NCBI GenBank assembly: GCA_023953695.1
Contig: JAMLJG010000001.1
Coordinates: 186,001-250,000, forward strand
Direction: 5' to 3'
From: Kiritimatiellia bacterium
GTDB lineage: Bacteria > Verrucomicrobiota > Kiritimatiellia > CAIVKH01
Length of the DNA stretch: 64,000 bases
Shown: positions 51,961 to 61,422 of the stretch, in pieces
Layout: each line of letters starts with the position of its first letter
How positions within the stretch are numbered: position 1 is the stretch's first letter
Position numbers and translations under genes: made by a program
Notes under the pieces: generated by a model
Seen by the model: only the letters and a program-made list of their open reading frames with translations
Database searches by the model: none
What the model was told of the DNA's origin: nothing

Positions 51961-52410
51961 ATGAACGCTGAAGCGAAGAAGAGAACGGGTGGAGCGTTCT
52001 CGCCGGAAGAGGTCGAAGCGATGCGCGAGCGCGCCCGCGAGTTGAAGGCCGAAGCGCGTGAGAGCAAGAACTGTGCAGCGGGAGAGAAGGCATTGCTGGC
52101 TGCAATTGTCGCGATGACGGAGCCGGATCGCTCCTTGGCGAGTGGCTTGCACGCATTGATCTCCAGAGAAGCTCCAGCGCTCTTGCCGAAGACATGGTAT
52201 GGAATGCCCGCCTACACAAACGCAGAGGGGAACGTCATCTGCTTCTTTCAGGCGGCAGGGAAATTCAAAACGCGGTATGCCACATTCGGGTTTCAGCACG
52301 ACGCGCATCTGGACGAGGGCGATATGTGGCCAACCTCCTTCGCGTTGATCCGCCTGACGGCGAAGGAAGAAGCAACGATCACAGCATTGCTCAAGAAAGC
52401 GATTCGGTAG
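51961..52410 (+). CDS. DUF1801 (YdhG-like) protein
   Basis: A 149-residue protein with an N-terminal helix-rich 60 residues (RARELKAEARESKNC), then KTWYGMPAYTN and GNVICFFQAAGKFKTRYATFGF, matching the DUF1801/iron-chaperone-like fold. Function is unclear. GGAGGT lies just before the ATG. Confidence 0.85.
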   Translation: MNAEAKKRTGGAFSPEEVEAMRERARELKAEARESKNCAAGEKALLAAIVAMTEPDRSLASGLHALISREAPALLPKTWYGMPAYTNAEGNVICFFQAAGKFKTRYATFGFQHDAHLDEGDMWPTSFALIRLTAKEEATITALLKKAIR

Positions 52411-52566
52411 CATCGCCACGCGCGGCTCATTGGGCGAGGTTTTGTTGCGAATGGCCCCTCTTTTCACCAGCGGAGCATTGTGCGAATGAGTCGCGGTCTC
52501 GGCTTGATTGGCGTTTTGCGTTCAGTACCATGTGCTTGGAGTTGGTGTTCACATAGGAGAGCCTGA

Positions 52567-53538
52567 ATGAAGAAAACTGTTGTTATGTGCTTGTCTGTGG
52601 CGGCGTTCGCGTTGACCGGTTCGCCCGCGCAGGCTTTGTGGGGTGTTGGGACGAAAACCGAATCGGGTAATGCCGATATGAAGCTGGGGGAATACAAGGG
52701 CCTCAAACAGGCCATCGGTGTCAAAGGATTCAGCAATGAGGCCGGCTGGCGCGGCAGTTGGGAGCTGGGCGACAATCTCTCGAAGATGCTGGAATCGGCC
52801 CTGTTCGATTCTGGTCGCTTTGTAGTTGTGCAGCGCGAGCAGTTGACCGATGTCATCGCGGAGCAGGATCTGGCGGCGAGCGGGCGCACGGCGGGCGCCA
52901 AGAAGGTCGCGCAGACGGGGAAGATTCGTCCTGCGAAATATCTCGCCTCCGGCGCGATTACGCAGGCGAATGAAGACACTGCGGGCAGCGACGCGGGCAT
53001 CAGCATCAAAGGTTTCCGCATTGGCGGCAGCAAGAGCACGGCGCAAGTCACGGCGATTATCACGCTGACCGATACAACGACGGGTGAGATTGTCGCCAAA
53101 GAGCGCGTGGTGGGCAAAGCGGGTGGCGCGGGCGTGCGCTTGGGATACTGGGGTGCGATCGGGGGCGAATTGGGCGGGTTTGCCAAGACCCCCATCGGCG
53201 AGGCCGCGCAGGACGTGATTGATCAGGCTGTGAAATTCATTGCCCAAAAAATGGAGACGTTTCCCTTTGAAGGCAGTGTGATCAAGGTCACGGATCGCGG
53301 ACAAATCATCATCAATCGCGGTTCCGAGTTCGGCGTCGAAGTCGGGCAGAACCTGGTTATGGTTTCCGAGGGCGAAGAGCTCATTGACCCTGACACCGGG
53401 GCCCTGCTCGGCTCGGAAGAGGGCGAGGAAATCGGGCGCGCCACGGTGTCCAAAGTTTCGGAGAAAGTTTCGTACGCTGATATCACGGACGGGGATAGGA
53501 ATCCGGAAGTGGGAACGGTTGTCAAAGCGGCGCAGTAA
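52567..53538 (+). CDS. exported CsgG-family protein
   Basis: A 323-residue protein with a signal peptide (MKKTVVMCLSVAAFALTGSPAQA). LKQAIGVKGFSNEAG, LGDNLSKMLESALFDSGRFVVVQREQLTDVIAEQDL and PAKYLASGAITQANED are the CsgG signature (outer-membrane secretion or assembly pores). No lipobox is present, unlike E. coli CsgG. The C-terminal 80 residues are a separate beta domain (VTDRGQIIINRGSEFGVEVGQ), like that of FlgT. No curli genes adjoin it. A strong terminator follows. Confidence 0.9.
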   Translation: MKKTVVMCLSVAAFALTGSPAQALWGVGTKTESGNADMKLGEYKGLKQAIGVKGFSNEAGWRGSWELGDNLSKMLESALFDSGRFVVVQREQLTDVIAEQDLAASGRTAGAKKVAQTGKIRPAKYLASGAITQANEDTAGSDAGISIKGFRIGGSKSTAQVTAIITLTDTTTGEIVAKERVVGKAGGAGVRLGYWGAIGGELGGFAKTPIGEAAQDVIDQAVKFIAQKMETFPFEGSVIKVTDRGQIIINRGSEFGVEVGQNLVMVSEGEELIDPDTGALLGSEEGEEIGRATVSKVSEKVSYADITDGDRNPEVGTVVKAAQ

Positions 53539-53560
53539 TCAGCGCGAGATTCTCTATGGT

Positions 53561-53593
53561 AAAAGAGCCGGGGCTTGCGCCCCGGCTCTTTTT
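53561..53593. terminator. bidirectional terminator between CsgG and TPR genes
   Basis: AAAAGAGCCGGGGC, loop TTGC, then GCCCCGGCTCTTTTT form a long GC-rich stem flanked by A and T runs. It can stop transcripts from both sides. Confidence 0.9.
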
Positions 53594-53631
53594 GTTGCGA
53601 AGGAAAATGTGTTTTTGCGGAGGGCGACGCG

Positions 53632-55809
53632 CTACTCCACGGGGCCGTCGTAGGCCCCCCCCTCGTACTCATCGAGGATCGAGGGGACGGAGAGAGCCGG
53701 ATGAGGTTCCTCGTCGGCTTCTTCGGGGACTTCGATTTCAGGTTGCTGAGCGGCGGCCTCTTCGCGGAGCGCCGCCAGGTCCAGGCCCTGCGCCTGCAGC
53801 TTGGCCGCAACTTTTTCATTGGAGGGGTCGAGGAGGAATGATTTTTTCCACCAATCGGCGGCCTCTTCAATGACGCCCAATTTTTCGTACACATCGCCGA
53901 GGTGATCGGTGATGGTGGGGTCGTTGGGGAGAATGGAGAGTGCGCGCTCAATGTCGTCGCGCGCTTCGGGATATTTGCCCTGCATGAAGTAGATCCATCC
54001 GCGCGTGTCGAGAAAGGCGGCGTTGTCGGGGGCGGCTTCAAGGGCTTCGTTGATGAGGGCGAGGCCGCGCTCCAGGTCCTCGCCGCGCTCCGCGCGCATA
54101 TACGCAATATAGTTTAGCGAGTCCACATACGCGTCGAACTGCTGTTGATCTTCAGGGCTCGGTTTGAGCGCAATGCATTTCTCGAATTGCTCGATCGCAA
54201 GATCGAACCGGCCCGTGCGTTCGGCGGTTGCGCCATACCAGAAATAGAATGTAGGGGTGAGGGTTTCGTCCTCGCGATGGACCTCGCGCGCTTGGTCTTG
54301 GGCGCGCGCAAAAGATTCCATGGCGGCATCAAAGTTTTTGCCCGAACTCTGAATGAGGCCGATGTAGCTGAGAAGGGTGGGGTTTTCGGGTGTGCTCTCG
54401 CTCAGTTTCCGAAGGACCTCTATCCCTCGCTCGACGCGCTGGGGATTCCTCTCGCGCGTCAGGAATCGAACGAAGACATCGAGCAGCGGACTTTCGTTCT
54501 CAAGGGATGTTTTGAGGAGTTTCACTGCCCCATCCGGCTGTTCGGCCTCCAGACAGGCGAGGAGATAGCTGGCCTCGAAACGGGGCGAGAGGGGAGCTTC
54601 GCCGCTTTCCTTGAGCGCGGCAGCCGTTTGTTCGTAGAACGAGAGCGCTTTGAGGGGTTGCTGTTCGGCGACGTTGAGATAGGCGAGAAATTCGAGGAGG
54701 CGCGCATCGGTTGGATGGTCCTTGAGCGCGTCGGAAAAGAGGCGCTCGGCTTCGCCCGCCTTCTTTTGGGTGCTCAAGAGGAGGCCGAGGCGCAGAACGG
54801 GATCGAGGGCTGTGGGATCGGCGCGCATGGCGCGGCGATATGCCTCTTCCGCTTTATCGATGTTCTTGGCCTGCTCTTCGATGTGGCCGAGTGTGAGGAG
54901 AAGTTGCGGATTGTCTGGGTCTTTTGCGACCAACTGGCGCATCGCGGGCACGGCGGCGCCTGCATCGCCCTGAAACATGGAGGCGACGCGGGTTTGCCGC
55001 CAGCGGCTTTCGGCTGGCTGCATGGCCTCGATTTCCGAGAGCAGTTCGAGCGAGGTGGCATAGTTGCCCGACAATTTCGAGAGAAGCGCCATTTGCAGCA
55101 GCAGAACTTCGTCGCGCTGCCCCTTGTTCGCAAAGGGTTGTAGCGCGGTCAACGCATCGGCAGCCCGCTGTGTCGCGCGTGCGGGGTTTCGCTCTTCGAT
55201 GACTTGGCGGATATAGATCTGGCCCGTCATGCGCGCGAGGTTCTGCGTGTCGCGCACGCGCTTGAGTCCGGATTTCAGAACCGCAATGGCCTCGTCGGCT
55301 CGTCCGGATCGCACAAGCACAGCGGCCTTTTCCAAATAGCCATTGGCGGAATCGGGCGCGATGTGGATCGCTCGTTCGTAGTAGTGCAGCGCCTGTTCGG
55401 GGTTGCCCGTGATTCGTTCGATGAAGGCGGCCGAGAGTTGGGCTTTTTCCGAGCGGGGGCGTCGCTTGGCCAAGCGTTGGGCGACGGCACGCGCCTCTTC
55501 GAACTGTTGATTGCTGATTAGGGCGAGCGCAACGCGCGACTGAAGCTCCTCGTTATCGGGATCCAGCTCGGCCGCGCGAAGGAAGTTGGAAAACGCAGCT
55601 CCACCCTGGTCATTCCAAGCCTGACCCACGGCGACCCCATAGCGAGCCACGCTATCGGCAAAAGCTGCGCGTTCGGCGGAGAGAGGTCGAATCTCGGCGC
55701 TGGAATCGGGAGGGGGGGTCGCGGGTCCACGTGGGCCGACGCAGCCGCAGGCCGCAGCAATCAGGCACACTACCGACGTGTGCTGAACAGAAAGTGTCCA
55801 GCGTTTCAC
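53632..55809 (-). CDS. large TPR lipoprotein
   Basis: A 725-residue protein with a lipoprotein signal (lipobox near LIAAAC, residue about 21) and many TPR repeats. They include GGAAFSNFLRAAELDPDNEEL, QALHYYERAIHIAPDSANGY and ALINEALEAAPDNAAFLDTRG, up to FLLDPSNEKVAAKL near 680. The C-terminus is acidic (EVPEEADEEPHP). It probably scaffolds proteins at the outer membrane, like secretion or envelope-assembly TPR lipoproteins. No partner is nearby. Confidence 0.93.
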   Translation of the reverse strand: MKRWTLSVQHTSVVCLIAAACGCVGPRGPATPPPDSSAEIRPLSAERAAFADSVARYGVAVGQAWNDQGGAAFSNFLRAAELDPDNEELQSRVALALISNQQFEEARAVAQRLAKRRPRSEKAQLSAAFIERITGNPEQALHYYERAIHIAPDSANGYLEKAAVLVRSGRADEAIAVLKSGLKRVRDTQNLARMTGQIYIRQVIEERNPARATQRAADALTALQPFANKGQRDEVLLLQMALLSKLSGNYATSLELLSEIEAMQPAESRWRQTRVASMFQGDAGAAVPAMRQLVAKDPDNPQLLLTLGHIEEQAKNIDKAEEAYRRAMRADPTALDPVLRLGLLLSTQKKAGEAERLFSDALKDHPTDARLLEFLAYLNVAEQQPLKALSFYEQTAAALKESGEAPLSPRFEASYLLACLEAEQPDGAVKLLKTSLENESPLLDVFVRFLTRERNPQRVERGIEVLRKLSESTPENPTLLSYIGLIQSSGKNFDAAMESFARAQDQAREVHREDETLTPTFYFWYGATAERTGRFDLAIEQFEKCIALKPSPEDQQQFDAYVDSLNYIAYMRAERGEDLERGLALINEALEAAPDNAAFLDTRGWIYFMQGKYPEARDDIERALSILPNDPTITDHLGDVYEKLGVIEEAADWWKKSFLLDPSNEKVAAKLQAQGLDLAALREEAAAQQPEIEVPEEADEEPHPALSVPSILDEYEGGAYDGPVE

Positions 55810-55838
55810 GAATCCCCAAAGTTGTAGGAGCGAGGGGG

Positions 55839-55937
55839 TTAACCCCAGCTGCGTTTTTTATGACGAGAGAGACGCAAACGTTTACGGCGTTTGTGTTTGG
55901 CCATTTTTGTGCGTCGCTTCTTCTTTACAGAACCCAT
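55839..55937 (-). CDS. tiny basic AURKAIP1/COX24 (mS38)-like protein
   Basis: A 32-residue protein beginning [20 protein letters not shown] and ending in SWG. The KxRxKMxKHKxRK pattern is that of bacterial AURKAIP1/COX24-domain proteins, related to mitochondrial mS38 and probably ribosome-bound. GAGG lies six bases before the ATG. Such proteins are found in Bacteroidetes and PVC genomes. Confidence 0.8.
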   Translation of the reverse strand: MGSVKKKRRTKMAKHKRRKRLRLSRHKKRSWG

Positions 55938-55977
55938 ATTTGCCTCTTTGGACCCTTAAATCTTCAAACGGTTCAAT

Positions 55978-56859
55978 CTAGGGGATAATTTTGTTCAAGG
56001 AAAGTTCAATAATGCCCTCGGCACCCGCCGCCTTCAACTTCGGAATCAACGTCCGCAGGGCAGAATTGTCAACCACTGTTTCGACGGCATACCACCCGCT
56101 GCCGCTCAAGGGCATGATGGTGGGGGAGTGCAGGGCGGGTAAAAGGGCGGTGACCGGTTTGAGGTTTGCCTCATTTACGTTGAGTTTGAGCAATACCTTT
56201 GATTCTGCTGCCAACACGCTGCGCAAGAGCAGCGCGAGGTTTTCGATTTTCTCACGTTTCCACGAGTCGGCCCATGATTTCTTGTTGGCGATGAAGCGGG
56301 TGGTGGACTCCAAGACTGTATCCACGATGCGCAGATTGTTGGCGCGCAGCGAGGATCCGGTCTCGGTAATTTCGACGATGGCGTCCACCAGTTCCGGCGC
56401 CTTTACTTCGGTGGCGCCCCACGAGAACTCGACCTCGGCCTTCACGCCGTGGCGCGCGAGGTATTGCTTGGTCAGGCCGACGGCTTCCGTTGCGATTCGT
56501 TTTCCTTCGAGGTCTTTAGCGGATTGAATCGAAGAGGCATTGGGGACGGCCAAGACCCAGCGCACGGGGCGCAGTTCTTGTTTGGAATAGACCAAATTGG
56601 CTACTTCGTGGACATCCGATTGATTCTCGGTGATCCAATCAAAGCCGGTCAGGCCGGCATCCAGCAGGCCTTGCTCAACATAACGGCTGATTTCCTGGGC
56701 GCGGATCAGGCGCGCCTCAATTTCGGGATCATCCACCGTGGGGATATAGGAGCGCGATCCGACCGAGATGGAGAAGCCCGCCTTCTTCATCATCGCGAAT
56801 GTTGATTCCTGAAGGCTGCCCTTCGGAATGCCCAATATGATTTTGTTACCAGTCGCCAT
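55978..56859 (-). CDS. hisG: ATP phosphoribosyltransferase (long form)
   Basis: A 293-residue protein: [33 protein letters not shown], then EVSWGATE-type sequence ([27 protein letters not shown]), with the extra C-terminal regulatory domain ([27 protein letters not shown]) of the long, HisZ-independent form. It performs the first step of histidine synthesis and is normally inhibited by histidine. No other his genes adjoin. Confidence 0.95.
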   Translation of the reverse strand: MATGNKIILGIPKGSLQESTFAMMKKAGFSISVGSRSYIPTVDDPEIEARLIRAQEISRYVEQGLLDAGLTGFDWITENQSDVHEVANLVYSKQELRPVRWVLAVPNASSIQSAKDLEGKRIATEAVGLTKQYLARHGVKAEVEFSWGATEVKAPELVDAIVEITETGSSLRANNLRIVDTVLESTTRFIANKKSWADSWKREKIENLALLLRSVLAAESKVLLKLNVNEANLKPVTALLPALHSPTIMPLSGSGWYAVETVVDNSALRTLIPKLKAAGAEGIIELSLNKIIP

Positions 56860-56949
56860 AGCTATTCCTTGCCAAACAAGCGGGCTACGCTATCGCATCC
56901 ATGCCGCCCCCGGCAACCGGAATGTTGCGTTTTGGAGTAATTCTGCGTT

Positions 56950-57570
56950 TCAGTCGTTAAGTCGCAAAACGCGCCGTCCCTCGATTCTGAGTCGCCCATT
57001 CGCGAGGAGGCGTAGCGCTTCGACGTAGGCGATGCGTTCCTGCGATTGGATTCGTTTGTGGAGCGACTCCGGCGTGTCGCGATCGTGGACGAGCACTGTG
57101 CGCTGAAGAATGATGGGGCCGGTGTCGGTTCCTTCGTCCACAAAGTGCACGGTGCAGCCAGAGTGGCGAACGCCATAGTTCAGCGCCTGCTCCCACGCGC
57201 GCAAGCCGGGGAAAGAGGGGAGGAGGGAGGGGTGGATGTTGAGCACCCGTTCGGGATATGCGCGGAGCAGGTCTTGCTTCACAATGCGCATGAAACCTGC
57301 CAGGGCCACAGTATCGGCTCCGTGTTCGCGCAAAATGGAAATGACTCGCTGTTCCGCTTCGCCCTCCAACTTGGATTTTGATGGCCCGCAATCCACGTGA
57401 AAGGCAGGAACTTCCGCCTTCCGTGCGCGATCGAGGATATAGGCATTCGCAACGTCGGAAATGACGCAGACCACCTTGGCCGACAACGCGCGCGCTGCGA
57501 TTCCATCCAGAATCGCTTGCAAATTGCTGCCATTGCCCGATCCGAGTACCGCGAGTTGAAGAGTTTCCAT
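56950..57570 (-). CDS. purN: phosphoribosylglycinamide formyltransferase
   Basis: A 206-residue protein: LGSGNGSNLQAI (about 9-20), then GFMRIVKQDLL, LNIHPSLLPSFPGLRAWEQA (Asn111, His113) and HFVDEGTDTGPI (Asp149), the full GART catalytic set. It transfers formyl from 10-formyl-THF to GAR in purine synthesis. Length is normal. It lies 90 bases upstream of hisG on the same strand, so the two may be co-transcribed. Confidence 0.95.
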   Translation of the reverse strand: METLQLAVLGSGNGSNLQAILDGIAARALSAKVVCVISDVANAYILDRARKAEVPAFHVDCGPSKSKLEGEAEQRVISILREHGADTVALAGFMRIVKQDLLRAYPERVLNIHPSLLPSFPGLRAWEQALNYGVRHSGCTVHFVDEGTDTGPIILQRTVLVHDRDTPESLHKRIQSQERIAYVEALRLLANGRLRIEGRRVLRLND

Positions 57571-57757
57571 CGCGCGAGAGTAAGTGCGGCTTTGCGGGAG
57601 GATGCAAGTCTGATTGTCGAGCTGGGAGCTTCGGAGTGCGCGACGCGAATCGCCACGGGCTGTCTTTCGTGCACGGCATGCGTCTGATTCTGCTTATTGC
57701 CGGATGCTGTCGGAAACTCGCTATGCGATTTCGCGTGGGCCGGTTTATAGTGGAGGG

Positions 57758-58315
57758 ATGGATACACTCTTTCACGGAGTTTTGGGTGCGGCTGCGTGCA
57801 GCAACGTTGGCTTGCCCGGCGCGTTGAGCAAAAGAGGTTGTGACCGGCGCTGGTTTGCCGAGTGGACCTTGTGGGCCGCATTCTTCTTCGGCGTGTTTCC
57901 CGACATTGCCTCGCTTGGAATACACTTTGCGACAAACTTTTTCGCAGGGAACGGCGTGCGATGGACGGGGATTCCCGATTTTGTGTTTTTCCTGTATCGG
58001 GTGACGCACAGCCTGTTGGGCATTGCCCTTGGCTACTCGCTGCTCGTGCTGTGGAAACGCGCGTTGTGGTTGCCGGCGCTCGCCTGGCCACTGCACGTTG
58101 CCGTGGATTTGCCGACGCATGGCGATGGGGTATTTCGAACGCCGATCTTTTGGCCATTTTCCAGCGCGGGATTTGTAGGGTGGAGCTGGTGGCAGCATCC
58201 GAGGCTGTTCTACAGCGCGTGGGTATTCGCGATCGGTCTCTGGTCGGTTTCTGCCATCTTTCGTGCGGCGCGCGTGCGGCGATGCTCCTCCGCGTCTGGC
58301 TCACGCGCGGAATGA
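57758..58315 (+). CDS. membrane-bound metal-dependent hydrolase-like protein (YdjM/PF04307-like)
   Basis: A 185-residue protein with about five membrane helices. MDTLFHGVLGAA at the start, FPDIAS, RVTHSLLG and HVAVDLPTHGD give the His/Asp set (H6, D49, H72, H105, D108, H112 approximately) of the inner-membrane metal-dependent hydrolases. Substrate unknown. The ATG at 57758 follows GGAGGG closely. Confidence 0.8.
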   Translation: MDTLFHGVLGAAACSNVGLPGALSKRGCDRRWFAEWTLWAAFFFGVFPDIASLGIHFATNFFAGNGVRWTGIPDFVFFLYRVTHSLLGIALGYSLLVLWKRALWLPALAWPLHVAVDLPTHGDGVFRTPIFWPFSSAGFVGWSWWQHPRLFYSAWVFAIGLWSVSAIFRAARVRRCSSASGSRAE

Positions 58316-58444
58316 ATCGAACCGCAAAAGTTGAAGGCACTACACAAGCGGCTTGATTCGGATATAAGTATCAGTAAATATGCTGCGCGTCGGGAGACGC
58401 CGCTCGGTTGCCCGCCGTACGAGAAACTATCGCGGAGGATTTGT

Positions 58445-59164
58445 ATGAGTGAGATCAGCGCTCGAGTGCGAGGGATCAGACTTCCATTTCACTGTCTCCT
58501 ATTGACAGCGACTTGCTGTGCACTGACAAGCCCCACGCTGGCGGATACGCACTATGTAGCCCTCAGCGGCGGACACATTGCGCCCTACACAAACTGGGTG
58601 ACGGCGGCCACGAACATTCAGGAGGCCATTGATGCCTCTTCGGATGGCGACACAGTTTTGGTGAGCAATGGCGTCTATTCCACTGGTGGCCGTGTAGTGC
58701 ATGGTGCGATGACGAACCGGGTGGTGATAGATAAGGCCATCACCGTGCAGAGCGTCAATGGCCCGGATGTGACGATCCGCGACACTCCGCCGGGCGCGGA
58801 GTATTATCCGCTCAAGCCGGGCACAGAATGGGTGTGCGGCTACCACAACGACATGTTCTCGAATAATCCGAAGCTTGCGTACTCGAACGCGACGACCGGG
58901 AAAATGCGCGCGCGCGTCATCGGCGAGGAGGCAACAAATGGGGCGGCGTACATCGTGATGGAGACGAGCTACGAGAATCTCTTTATCATGCCGCCTCAGA
59001 GAACCCTGTTCCGGTACGCGGACGACGGCGTGCACATCGCGATGACGATCCGCGATGAATTTGTGGACACGCGATTGATCGCATTTCCGCTCTCAGCGGG
59101 CGCCTCGTGGGACTATTTTGACGGCGTGGCGGGACAACGTCGGATTGCGAGCGTGGCGTGTTGA
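58445..59164 (+). pseudogene. exported beta-helix protein, truncated by recombinase fragment
   Basis: Starts with a signal peptide (about 1-33, ending SPTLA/D) and the typical head of right-handed beta-helix surface proteins: [58 protein letters not shown]. After residue about 113 it changes to other beta-rich sequence (PLKPGTEWV, then [15 protein letters not shown]). It ends at 59164 in frame shared with a recombinase fragment. Intact relatives have 400 or more residues, so this is most likely broken, perhaps chimeric. Confidence 0.65.
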
Positions 59165-59616
59165 CCGTGCGAAAAGGAAAAGGTGGCAAGGATCGTGTCG
59201 TGCCGGTGGGCGAGCGGGCCGTGTACTGGCTCACGCGCTACGTGGAGCACACGCGCCCGAAGCTGGAGACGGCCGCGAGCGAACGCGCGTTGTTCCTGAC
59301 CGGCTACGGCGAGCGGTTCAGTTCCACGTACCTGGGCAACTGGGTGCGCTACGTGATCGAGAAAGCGAACATCGGCCACCTGGGAAGCTGTCATGTGTTT
59401 CGTCACTCGTGCGCAGCCCACATGCTGGAGAACGGCGCGGACATCCGGTTCATTCAGCAGATGCTCGGACACGCCCGGCTCGACACCACGCAAATCTACA
59501 CCGAAGTCAGCATCATCCAGTTGCGCGAAGTCCACGCCCGGACGCATCCCCACGCCAAACTTGCCCCGGCAAAAAGCCGAAATAACGGTCTGAAACCGCT
59601 TTCCCTTAGCCGCTGA
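59137..59616 (+). pseudogene. tyrosine recombinase, C-terminal half only
   Basis: [23 protein letters not shown], split here, is the core motif with the first catalytic Arg region expected upstream. VFRHSCAAHML (His-x2-Arg box), MLGHARLDTTQIYTEV (His and nucleophile Tyr) follow. The N-terminal DNA-binding domain is missing, and the sequence before 59137 belongs to the beta-helix gene. It lacks the extra IntI-specific patch, so it is not evidence of an integron integrase. It is dead. Confidence 0.8.
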
Positions 59617-59634
59617 TTTTAGTAGCTTTCCGCT

Positions 59635-60237
59635 ATGGGATTTTACGCCACAGCTTCGGAAGATCGCGCCGGAAAATCGGCATCCCACCCCCTGAAAAAT
59701 CGCGTCTGGGATTTTTTGAGCTGCTCGGATACGCGCGCCGGTTTTTTCGTGACGCAAGCCCTTGAACCGCATCGGAATAACCAGCCTACCCCTACGACAA
59801 CCGCGTCGGGTATGCGCTACTACGGCTTCAGATATTACAGCCCACAACTGGGGAGGTGGCTGAACCGAGACAGGATCGGTGAGCGCGGCGGTTTGAACCT
59901 CTATAGTTTCGTTAAGAACAATGCCCCTAACGGAATTGATTTGCTTGGTCTTCGCAAGGAAGGAGATCCATTAGGCCCCGGGAATGATCCCCCGGTTGAT
60001 CCTGTGTTGCCTCCACCTCAGGCTGGATGTGGACCGAGCAACGTCGGACAGATCGTGAACTCAGGGGATCCGTATCAGCAGGAATGCGAGCTTCCGTGTA
60101 AGAAAAAGGGATCGCAAACGTGCCAGAATCGGAAGCAATGCACGGAAGTGAAGATGACCGTGAATCCTGATCACACGCGAGGTCACACGACATACATGTG
60201 GTTTGATGTCGCATCGTTGTGTGGGGAATGCAAATAG
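59635..60237 (+). pseudogene. Rhs-core remnant with cysteine-rich C-terminal tip (module 1)
   Basis: A 200-residue frame. GMRYYGFRYYSPQLGRWLNRD then IGERGGLNLYSFVKNNAPNGIDLLGL is the end of an Rhs repeat-associated core. The tip after LGL (about 110 residues) has seven cysteines (CELPCKKKGSQTCQNRKQC, then CGECK) and no known toxin motif. Everything upstream of residue about 60 is not Rhs, so the module is an orphan 3' end. A lipoprotein gene follows after 9 bases. Confidence 0.7.
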
Positions 60238-60246
60238 TTTTCGACT

Positions 60247-60669
60247 ATGCGAATCATCGCACACGGTTTGCTTTTGCTGTTGCCCGCGGGATTTCTCTCC
60301 TGTTCGCGGTCTGAGACTCGGGGGCCGATTGTGGAGCCTTCTCCGGCTTCGGAAGTATCGGTGATACAGAAACCTGGCCATGCCGTTCGGATTGCTCAGC
60401 AAGCGCTCGAAAATCTTGACCCGCCTATTACGGGGGCAACGCACAGGATTGTGCGCGAGACGGAGTCCGCATTCATTGTCGAGTATCCGCTGCTTGTTGG
60501 CGGTGGCGATGTATCGCAGCGCACAGAGGTCGTTGTGAGCAAGTTTGTGCCCAAGGTCGAGTTGCTGATGCGCGTGTCTGACGATCCCGCCGCGCGCCAT
60601 GTCGAAGAACCTCGCTTGCTGTGGCCGAGACGAATAGCATTGTTCATTTGCCGAGCACGAAGAGGGTGA
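60247..60669 (+). CDS. lipoprotein next to Rhs tip; possible immunity or accessory protein
   Basis: A 140-residue protein with a lipoprotein signal (LLLLLPAGFLSCSR, lipobox Cys about 19). A small alpha/beta domain follows (HAVRIAQQALENLDPP, ESAFIVEYPLLVGGGD, RTEVVVSKFVPKVELL). No family is assigned. Its position directly after an Rhs tip is that of immunity genes, and export would suit protection in the periplasm. The last 20 residues are Arg-rich and may be read past the original end. Confidence 0.55.
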   Translation: MRIIAHGLLLLLPAGFLSCSRSETRGPIVEPSPASEVSVIQKPGHAVRIAQQALENLDPPITGATHRIVRETESAFIVEYPLLVGGGDVSQRTEVVVSKFVPKVELLMRVSDDPAARHVEEPRLLWPRRIALFICRARRG

Positions 60670-61422
60670 CGGAGGGACGCTCAGTCTATATCGAATTCTG
60701 GGAAATCGCTCTATAAGCGCGAAGACTTTACCATTCGCAAAAAGAAGTGCTTACGCCCGAAACGCGAAAGCTTATTCAGGAAATGGAACATCACTTCCAG
60801 GGTACGAGGGGGAGAGTGGTGCCAGCCCTTCACAATAAACAAACGGGACGATGAAGATTCCGAGTGAGAGTCGTGCTCTATCCTTTCAGCCGCTTGAGCG
60901 ACCCCCTCGTACGCTGCCGCGTGGATAGCGGGGTCAGATAGCATGAAAGGCGGTTAGAGCTCCGGAGATGCGGCGTATAATGCCCATCAAGCTACCGAGG
61001 CGGCCATGGTGGCCCGCCTTGCAGCACGGAGGTAATCAATGCCTCCAGCGAGATCGTCGGCGCGAGGTGGTAGGCGCGCTGGGTCTAACGCGCCGGAGCG
61101 GGTTCGTGAGCGCCGTGAGGGGGTATCGCCGGGACGAGGGCGGCGGTTTGAGCCAAACAGCTCCTACCATTTGGGAGGAGGCATGAGCAGTGTGGGATGA
61201 TGGGCGAATGCTTGGAAGTGTGAGTCGGGCGCGAGAGGTGTTGGTCGTTAGACAGCTAATATTGACGTGCGAGACGATGCGAGCGGGGCGAGCGAGGCTC
61301 GGCCGACCCGCATCATGGCGAGAGGTAGAAGGAACGGATTTGCCGCCGTTGCGTACGGTTTTGGCGAGAGCAGCACCGATGCCGCCGCCACGAGCAAGGT
61401 GCCCGTGGTTGCCCGAAACGCG
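60670..61422. other. gene-poor repeat-bearing stretch
   Basis: No convincing gene. From 60941 it repeats elements found near 26.2-26.5 kb: GGCGGTTAG..CCGGAGA (60951-60970), a bulged palindrome at 60998-61019, GGCGCG..CGCGCC (61073-61094) and GGCGGTTTGAGCCAAAC (61142-61158). A weak minus frame at 60711-60944 has no recognisable motif. Confidence 0.55.
61073..61162. repeat. REP-like hairpin units related to those at 26.3 kb
   Basis: GGCGCGCTGGGTCTAACGCGCC (in two parts, 61073-61094) is a decayed version of the 26439-26459 palindrome, and both are followed by GGAGCGG. GGCGGTTTGAGCCAAAC at 61142-61158 matches 26320-26336, followed by CCTACCATTTG. Order is reversed compared with the first locus. 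Confidence 0.65.

Noticed and set aside
59137..59616. Tyrosine recombinase as the missing integron integrase
   Set aside because: It is a C-terminal fragment of XerC/D-like type without an IntI-specific insertion and lies 33 kb from the array.
60711..60944. 77-codon minus-strand frame between Rhs modules
   Set aside because: No motif, no SD and repeat-bearing surroundings; cannot be supported as a gene.
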